Of a stretch of DNA of 64,000 nt, positions 57,118-64,000 are shown in pieces (positions within the stretch are counted from its first letter, which is position 1; every line of letters begins with the position of its first letter). Source of the DNA: Rhododendron vialii. Its lineage: Eukaryota > Streptophyta > Magnoliopsida > Ericales > Ericaceae. The notes beneath the pieces were generated by a model, which was not told where the DNA came from, did not search any database, and was given only the letters and a program-made list of their open reading frames with translations. Location of the stretch: the NCBI RefSeq assembly GCF_030253575.1, contig NC_080566.1, positions 7,945,501-8,009,500 of the forward strand, given 5' to 3'. A program made the position numbers and the translations under genes.

Positions 57118-60100
57118 ATGGCACTCTCTACTTGCTTTTCTCCTTCCCAATCCTCACTGAAGGTATGTTTTTCTACCCTCACTTACCCTGCATTTATTCA
57201 TCTGGGTTTGTGATATTTTATCTTCACATTTGTCCGTACTTTGCCTCGACTACTCTTGTTATGTTGGGAATTTTTTCCCTTGAAATTTCGGATTCAATGT
57301 AGTTCTGATTGACTAGAATTGGGTTTTCAAAGTGGGTATTTGGCCATTTCTATTATTTTTTGGTAGATCTAAGACGAGTGCTTTTGTAATTTCAAACAGA
57401 AAAAATGGGTGCTTATGGATTTGTTCTATCGATTGCAGTGTAATTAGTTACTAATACCAAACCCAAGGGCCTAGTGGTCAAGGCTTGGACTTAGGGGTTT
57501 GCTTTCTCATAAGGTATCAGGTTTGCTATCAACTCATTTGGGGGCCAGTTCATATGGTGCTTTGCTCTGAGTTTAATTGGGCTCCCCGCAAGTAGGCAGT
57601 GAGATTGAGTTCTCCATAATTAGTTGAGGTTTGCGTAAGCCGGCCTGGACACTTGAGTTATAAAAAAAAAAAAGTTACTAATACCAGTTGGGTTATCACT
57701 AGTTGTGCCTGTATGTAACACTTGTACTAGGTCCAAGCCTTTAATTAGCACTGAGATAGTACCAATTTTAATCACTACCTTGGTCCCTTTTTCATGACTC
57801 AAGCTTACTGATAAGTTAGCTGTTTGTTCAACTGGTTTGTATTTTTAGATCAAATTTGTGAAATTTCCAGTAACGAAAGAGGGAAAATGAAATGGGGGAT
57901 TTCACCTGAAGTTTACGTACTCTATCAGTTCTTGTCTAGACTGGAATCATTAGAAACTCTATTGGATCCTATGAATGTATATTCCAATTTTTGCTTCTGT
58001 ACAAGGAATTTCAATAGGGTGTCCTGATAATTGCTTGTTAGAAAGAGAATATATCGATTAGGTTTTTTATTTAAAGGGTAAATTGGGGAGACTCAAACTT
58101 GAGGCTATTTAGTTGGGGATGCAATCCTTAGTTGCACGGAGCGGGAACGGGGGAGCGGGAAAATACAGAAACTCCCAAGGACCAATGTTGGGAAGCGTGA
58201 AAAGAACGTATACATATATTACGAAAATGATTTAGCATATAATGTACACTTTAATAACACAATCATTTTAGGGAGAAAAAATATGGGCCAAGTCCACCGT
58301 AAGTGTGAGAAATGGGCTAGTGTTACAACATGTGGTTTTCTTTTTTAGATATCATGACGGGCTAGATATATGAGTTCATTAAAGACCAATCGATAAAGCC
58401 GACTGAGATAATCCCTGTTTTTCTATACAAAGATCATACAAAACATCCCATCTGTGTAAGGAGTGGGCTCCCATCAAGCTTCTTAGTTGGAAGCGCAAGA
58501 GCACGCTCCCAAGTTGGGAGTGGCACCATTTTGGAGCTCCCTGCTACTAAGATGCAATCTAAGCCACTGGGTGTCCCCTGTGGCATACAAAAATTACGGT
58601 GTATTTCACTTGCCTCTAATGGATACATCTCAAAATGACGGAGCAATAATTGTGTAGTTCATATGCTAGGTAATTTGGTATACCGCGTACTAACCTTTAT
58701 TAACTCATTGTCCAAATGCTTCTACTTGTAGATAAACCGTTCAGGGGTCATTTGTAGACTGACCTGCAACCAAAGATTCACTTTTGCTCTCAGATGTACC
58801 AAAGCTGAAATTTATGGCCAACGCGTTCCTGTAAGGGTGTCCAACGTACTCGGCAACTGGAGTTTCATGGTTGGATCAAGGATTACCATTAGACCAAACC
58901 TGCAGAGATTCCAACCTTATAGAGGGAGCTGTTTAGTGCGCGCTTCATGTAATTGTTCCCTATATCCCTTATTGTATAGCATGTGTATTTTGTAAGGCAA
59001 TGATGCTCATTTAGTTCATATGGTCTGGGTTTCTAGTGTAGTTGTAATTATGTTAAATGTTAGTATGTAGAAAAAGCCACTGCAAAAGAATTAGATGCAT
59101 CTATGTAAGAGATTGTTGAAAGACTATTCTCATTAACCTGTTGAGTACCCACCTAAGGCACACTTACAACGAATGCAAAGTGATTTAAATCATATGAATA
59201 GAAGTAGCAAAAATTGTCACCATCTCAAACTTAGCCTATTTTTGACAGATGAGCTTATTAAAGTTTTCTGTGTTATGACTCAAAATTCAGGTGAGCCGAA
59301 AACTTTATGATCCCATTGTATTTGGCATCTACTACAATTCATGTCTTGAAACTTTTATACACTTCTCTGATTTAGGATTTTTTACCTTTGCTCGTTTGAC
59401 TTTTCCATTTAGTTCTAAAATACCAGATTCGTTTACACAATCTCTGACTGTGACTTGTGGTGGAGTGAAGGCTGAAGAACTGGCAGATTCCTCCCCCACT
59501 TGATAGTAACTAAATGTTGGGAGAATGCTAGTTTGGCTGTTTAGGATTCAGATCGGTTGATTATTTTAACCAAAACCCCAGTAACATTCGGTCTTTGTGC
59601 CTTGTGTCTTACCATTTTCGAATAAATCTTTTAGATCCTTGCTTCCTGATGTACTAGGACTACATATGCTTCTCACTCTCATACTGTGCTCAGATCTTCC
59701 TTTCAGTATTCAGTATTTCTGAATACTAGTATCTGTTTTCTGTCCTGCTGCAGGGTTGGCAAGTTCTCAAATTGCCAGTAGTGTGTTTACGTTGGGAACG
59801 GCAGCAGTTCTTCCATTCTATACCCTCATGGTTCTGGCTCCAAAAGCTGAACTGGTAGTGTTTCTTTGCCATTGTGACAACTTCCTTCTAATTTTCTGCA
59901 GTAATGTTTCCAGTTGTACTTACGATTTAAGCTCACAACAAGGCTTCCTCCTGGTTCATCAATGTACAAACACCATTCGTTTTGCTTCTAGATAGTTGGG
60001 TTCTATAATAGCCTATATTTAATATTCTTATCCATTGACATATAGTTATAGTATATTGCTTTGCATTATATCTCGTACTATGCCACTTACTGATTTTTTT

Positions 60101-60434
60101 CGCTTCGAATGCAGACCAAGAAGTCTATGGAAAGTAGTATTCCATACATAGTGCTCGGACTTCTGTATGCATATCTCTTGTACTTGTCTTGGACACCTGA
60201 CACATTACGGCTAATGTTTGCGAGTAAATATTGGCTGCCAGAGGTGTGCATTCCAGGGCTGTATACAGATTCAGTAGTCATTCCATTCTTTCGTTAAGCT
60301 AATGATTCTAGTACTCGAATTCGTTCTCTCCTGTGTACTTTTTGCAGCTGTCTGGTATAGCGAAGATGTTCTCCAATGAGATGACGTTAGCTTCTGCATG
60401 GATTCACTTGTTAGCTGTTGATCTCTTTGCTGCA

Positions 60435-60485
<51 letters not shown>

Positions 60486-60676
60486 GTGCATGTGTGTAAA
60501 CACCCTACTATTTGTGATTAAACAGGCAGGTTTTCCACGATGGACTGGAGAGCGAAACCGAGACCCGACATTCAGTCTCTCTCTGCCTGCTTTTTTGTCC
60601 TGTTGGAATCGTTTCTCATGTGCTCACCAAAGCGCTAACCAAAAGTTCCAGAAATTCCAAGCACAATGTGCATTAA
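57118..60676 (+). CDS. ABA4: ABA4-like neoxanthin-synthesis protein, copy 2
   Basis: Same six-exon structure and identical exon lengths as copy 1: 57118-57162, 58732-58948, 59754-59854, 60115-60243, 60348-60436, 60526-60676 (243 residues, all GT-AG). It keeps family-like residues where copy 1 has changed ([33 protein letters not shown]), so it is the better candidate for the conserved enzyme function. Exon 1 differs from copy 1 at 7 of 15 residues, whereas exon 5 differs by one silent base in 89. Intron 1 is longer because of a SINE and a MITE. The stop lies 152 bp from the convergent MURB stop, so 3' UTRs probably overlap antisense. Confidence 0.94.
57460..57672 (+). mobile_element. Au-type SINE in ABA4 copy 2 intron 1
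   Basis: Begins ACCCAAGGGCCTAGTGGTCA and contains GTTCATATGGTGCTTTGC and TTAATTGGGCTCCCCGCAAG. It ends CGTAAGCCGGCCTGGACAC, GAGTTAT and a poly-A tail. A 14-bp duplication AGTTACTAATACCA flanks it (57,446-57,459 and 57,673-57,686). Copy 1 shows the empty site TTACTAATACCAGTTGGGTT near 52,747. Inserted after the gene duplication, in sense orientation. Confidence 0.9.
58127..58550. mobile_element. 424-bp MITE in ABA4 copy 2 intron 1
   Basis: GATGCAATC repeats exactly on both sides (58,118-58,126 and 58,551-58,559). The ends TTAGTTGCACGGAGC and the inverse of GCTCCCTGCTACTAA match at 13 of 15 positions. A 9-bp duplication fits Mutator-like elements. Copy 1 has the uninterrupted site (AATGCAGTCTAAGCC near 53,356), proving insertion after duplication. 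Confidence 0.8.
60437..60483 (+). repeat. Intron 5 donor embedded in a (TC)n microsatellite, copy 2
   Basis: Same arrangement and same 47-base length as copy 1. The tract is followed by ATGTGCATG where copy 1 has GTGTGCATG. Confidence 0.9.
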
Positions 60677-60828
60677 CAACTTGTACCAAAAAGATGGATC
60701 TGTATGACAAGCAACACATTAGGAACAGTAGGTTTTTCATGAAGATTAATATTCTACAGATTCATTAGAATTTCACAAGGCACTTGTTCTATTTGCAAGG
60801 ACGTTTTCTCCATGATTCTTCTTCATTA

Positions 60829-62933
60829 TCACAATGGCCGACTTTTGTCTCTGTTTGGGTTCAAAATTTTGCAATGTGTTTGAACATACATTACTTCTTC
60901 CTTGAGTTGTACTCCGCACTTCCGATAAACCGTCTCTTTAACCCAGCTGATGAGCTCCAACATGTCTTGAGAAGTTGAGCCACCAGAATTAATGAAGAAG
61001 TTAGCATGAATGTTGGAAACCATCGCCCCTCCTACTCTACGACCTTTCAATCCAGCACTCTCTATGAGCTCTCCGGCTGAAAGCCCCGAATTGGATGGAT
61101 TACGAAACACAGAGCCCGCGGTTCTTTCTCCAAGTGGCTGAGAGTTTCTCCTTCTGCCAACAAAACACACCACCTAGTGTATTAGATAATGTTTTCAATT
61201 TCTTTGTTTTTGTTTTGTTTATTGTTTTTCAAGAAAAAAAAAATCAAAACTCCCAAGAACAGCGCCAGCGTTCACAATATTTACATATCCATTTGTAAAA
61301 GGTTTGAAACCATGTTCTCTGTGTTCGTTAAAAGTGGGTTGCATTCCGGAAATCTTCTCTGGGTTTCGCAAACTGAAAACAGAAAACGAAAGCAAAGCCA
61401 AGCAGGTTAGCATTTTACTATCTCTTGGAACCATTTTACCTTTCCAGGTGTTCTATTTGCCGTCTCCTTGCCGATTCCGACTGCTTCAACTGGAATGTAA
61501 CAGCAACAATGGCAGCCAAGCCTTTCATATCTTGAAACGGAGACAACCGATAGCCAAACTTAAGGTCCATCCTGTTCAGTCTCTGTAGTTCACCTTCAGT
61601 TGTGACTATCTCAATGCTATCAACAACATCAGCAGTTTCCTGTAACGTAAAACGAGAACAAGTACCCAATTCACTCCTTTATCCACAAATGGATTCAAAT
61701 GGTCTGCATCTTTGAGCTCAGAATAAGAATCACCTGCCCATTTGCTCCAGCATTCATGTAAGCAGCTCCTCCTACAGTTCCAGGGATTCCACCAGCGAAT
61801 TCAAGCCCTGTCAATCCTTTACTTGAGCACAAGATCCCCAAACGATTGAATCCAAAACCGCTTCCAACTCTAAATGTGTTGGAATCAATCCTTTCCAAGA
61901 ACTCGATCCGATTCAGAATAACACAACCATCAAAGCCCATATCATCAAAGAGGCAATTTGAGCCTTTTCCCACTATCATGAATCTTATACAGTGCTCTTG
62001 ACAGTATCTGCGCCATTAGATAACTAATCAGCATGTGTTCATAATTTCCCCGGAAAAACAAGTTAACTACACTTAAGCTTACAAATTCACCAAAATCTCA
62101 CTTGACTCCCTCCTTTCAAGTGTGTGGGTCTGTGATAGTCAGCCTTACAATGTCAAGTTGCAATTTCACCTTACACCCACCCAACGTTAACAAGGCTGAA
62201 GGTAGCTGCCATTCGAGCCGCACGTGACATTGTATAAGAACAAATAACATACTACTATTTGCATCTTACAACCTCATTAGCACCTTGCACTATGGCCAAA
62301 ATCATACCCCTCTGTTCCTAATTGATAATTGATTACAAAAAAATGTGTCACTTTCTGACTTACAAAATAAGAATGTTCTTCAAAAGTGTCACGCATTACT
62401 ATTTTTGTGCCCTCACAAAAGTGTCACGCGTTCCTAACGTGCGGACTGAAGTCAGTAGCCTCATATCAAACCGAGATGGGTGGAAGGATAACATCATGTG
62501 CCTTCAAATCAAATGCAGGAGTTGACTAAAATTGTACGGGCCAAAGTGAGATTTTGATAAGCTAATGTGTACCAAGTGGAATTACGCAAGAAAACAGAAT
62601 TCACCTGACAACATAGACAAGCTGAGTTTGACTGGAAACCTCGACGAAATAGTTACAAGGGCCTCCGATGCCCCAAGTGCTGAGTTCGCTCAGCAGTTTC
62701 CGGCCTCGAACGAACTTCAATCCCTTCGGGCCATGGTTCGATTCTTCGCATTTCACGATGTTGGTGTGACTGCAATGCAAATGGGTGGGTTGTTCTGGGA
62801 ATCTCAGCTGGATTTGAGGGTCTTGGGAGTTAGAAAATGGCGACGATTTGGATTGGGTTTTGGAAAACTGGGAGAGGTCGTGGGGTTTGTAAGTGGTGTT
62901 GGAATGCCAAGATAAAGCTGGGTTTCCGATCAT
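60829..62933 (-). CDS. MURB: Plastid-type UDP-N-acetylenolpyruvoylglucosamine reductase (MurB-like)
   Basis: MurB is the FAD-dependent reductase that makes UDP-MurNAc, the second committed step of peptidoglycan synthesis. Four exons on the minus strand: 62933-62605, 62007-61734, 61639-61440, 61153-60829 (375 residues, all GT-AG). Residues 1 to about 75 are Ser/Gln-rich without homology and probably target the plastid. The FAD domain has STWGIGGPCNYF, VGKGSNCLFDD (from 122) and EFAGGIPGTVGGAAYMNAGA. The substrate domain has AGSVFRNP with the expected catalytic Ser282, and the C-terminal LKEEV carries the expected catalytic Glu (353 or 354). The gene is convergent with ABA4 copy 2. Most angiosperm work concerns other Mur genes, so its role here is inferred from family only. 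Confidence 0.92.
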
Positions 62934-64000
62934 TCTTTGGGTGTGAATTGCAAAGCTGAAAGGGAGAGTGGGGAGTAGGATCGGCCGATCGGGCTTTGAA
63001 TCTCTCTCTCTCTTCAGAGAAATGCATGTACAGAGGAGAAGGGGGGAGGAGGAATTGTACGAATGGGGGAAGAAATGTGGCGGGACAAGTCAGGAATTTT
63101 GAAAGGATCCTCTCGAAGGAGAAGGTAGTCATCTGAATTGTCCAATATTGCAATTAATGATTCAGATATGTTCAAAAAAAATTCACAAGAAGAACTGAAT
63201 TTTATGTGCGAAGAATTTTTGAGCAGATCTAAACTATTAATTTTTCCAATGTATAATTCAGATTTTGAGAGGATCCAATCTTTATTTTTGTAAGGCGACA
63301 AATAAGTGTAGAAAATTAATTCAAGTTTAAAGTGTCATGACCTTTATTCAAGTGAACCTATGTGAGGGTATCTAGAGTGATCCAATTAAAGTTAAAATAA
63401 TTATGCCGTAGAGATTGACTCCATACGAAACGTTTCAAACTTAAATCTTGCGGGAAGAAAACAAACTTCTAAACACAAGCTTGGCCTACTTATTAAGAAT
63501 GGTAAGAAGACTCAACAAATTCACATCAGATTTTTTTCATTTGTCTCAACGAATTCGGGCTGATTTGGCAAAGATAAGTCACTTGGCTTAATATTGTATG
63601 GAGTATTTATTAAGAAAAAAATCGCACTTGATATTTTTGTGTATCATTTAATCCGCCTCGACAGGAGGGATCAAAGAATTAAAAATTTATAATCGAACTT
63701 CATAATTTTTTGTTCATTACAATTTGCTTAAATACAAACTACACAAATATGCGAAATAGTAGAAGCCACGCTCCATATACAAGGGTCATGAAAGATATTT
63801 CTCCTTGGCCCTTTTCTAACTTAAATATATATAAATAAATTTAAAAAAACGCCTGAAAAAGAGAGAGTAAACTATGGATATAAATAAACAAATTAGTTAG
63901 TCAACAAGAAAATCGCAAATGGTCATCTGTAACTCAAACAACTTGTCAAATTCCATCCCCACCAAAAATAAAAATAAAAAAAAAAAAACTTGTAAAACAA
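62934..64000. other. MURB upstream region, no other gene seen
   Basis: The first 150 bp is CT-rich on the MURB strand and probably leader and core promoter. The rest is AT-rich with no recognisable gene, repeat ends or RNA gene up to the window edge. Confidence 0.5.

Larger units (their letters stand above)
52258..61286. repeat. Tandem segmental duplication (ABA4 plus end of MURB)
   Basis: Unit 1 spans about 52,258-55,978 and unit 2 about 56,930-61,286. Both start in the leader (GAGAGAGnnGCC...CCACCGTC) and run through the whole ABA4 gene into the last MURB exon and part of the preceding intron (TTCACAATATTTACAT). Length differences come from a SINE in unit 1, a SINE and a MITE in unit 2, and smaller indels. 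About 950 bp of unrelated DNA separates the units. Confidence 0.9.

Overview
The window is plant nuclear DNA, almost certainly from a eudicot. It has intron-rich genes for plastid proteins, GA/CT microsatellites, tRNA-derived SINEs, Helitrons, MITEs and long-LTR remnants. Species cannot be fixed from sequence alone; an asterid is plausible but unproven. Six protein-coding loci are well supported. All exon models below were built by hand from reading frame and GT/AG (once GC/AG) junctions.

Layout. Positions 1-22,500 hold no convincing intact conserved gene and are dominated by repeats. These are a TAA-flanked MITE (356-1031), local duplications (2.2-2.7 kb and 11.7-12.4 kb), a SINE (8.45 kb), and a 1.1-1.2 kb-armed palindrome carrying two broken copies of an unrecognised membrane-protein gene (12.8-15.3 kb). 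They continue with a long foldback element (17.2-18.0 kb) and a 3.35 kb Helitron (18,762-22,109) whose 3' end sits about 420 bp upstream of an intact RuBisCO small-subunit gene (RBCS, 22,532-24,183, + strand). A small plant-specific gene of unknown function lies on the minus strand at 26,581-28,163.

Positions 29,700-41,900 are a nested transposon block. It contains a TIR element carrying a degenerate piece of an EF-hand mitochondrial carrier gene (30,171-30,990). Next come two head-to-tail Tourist-like MITEs with long GGTGG tracts, each interrupted inside the tract by a long solo-LTR-like insertion; one of these contains a further insertion of the same type. A SINE follows.

The right third is gene-rich. 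A monoacylglycerol-lipase-like gene with 8 coding exons (44,003-50,992, +) includes one probable GC-AG intron and a complete 260 bp Helitron in intron 2. It is followed by a tandem duplication of ABA4, the gene required for neoxanthin synthesis (52,477-55,451 and 57,118-60,676, both + and both intact). A plastid MurB-like reductase lies on the minus strand (60,829-62,933), convergent with ABA4 copy 2. The duplication also copied the last MURB exon, which survives as a frameshifted pseudogene downstream of ABA4 copy 1. Each ABA4 copy has since gained its own SINE in intron 1, and copy 2 also gained a MITE, so each paralogue supplies the empty site for the other's insertions.

Functionally, RBCS, ABA4 and MURB all point to the plastid (carbon fixation, xanthophyll/ABA precursor synthesis, and a peptidoglycan-type enzyme). 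The lipase-like gene belongs to acyl-lipid turnover. Nothing in the sequence indicates co-regulation beyond the tail-to-tail ABA4/MURB arrangement.
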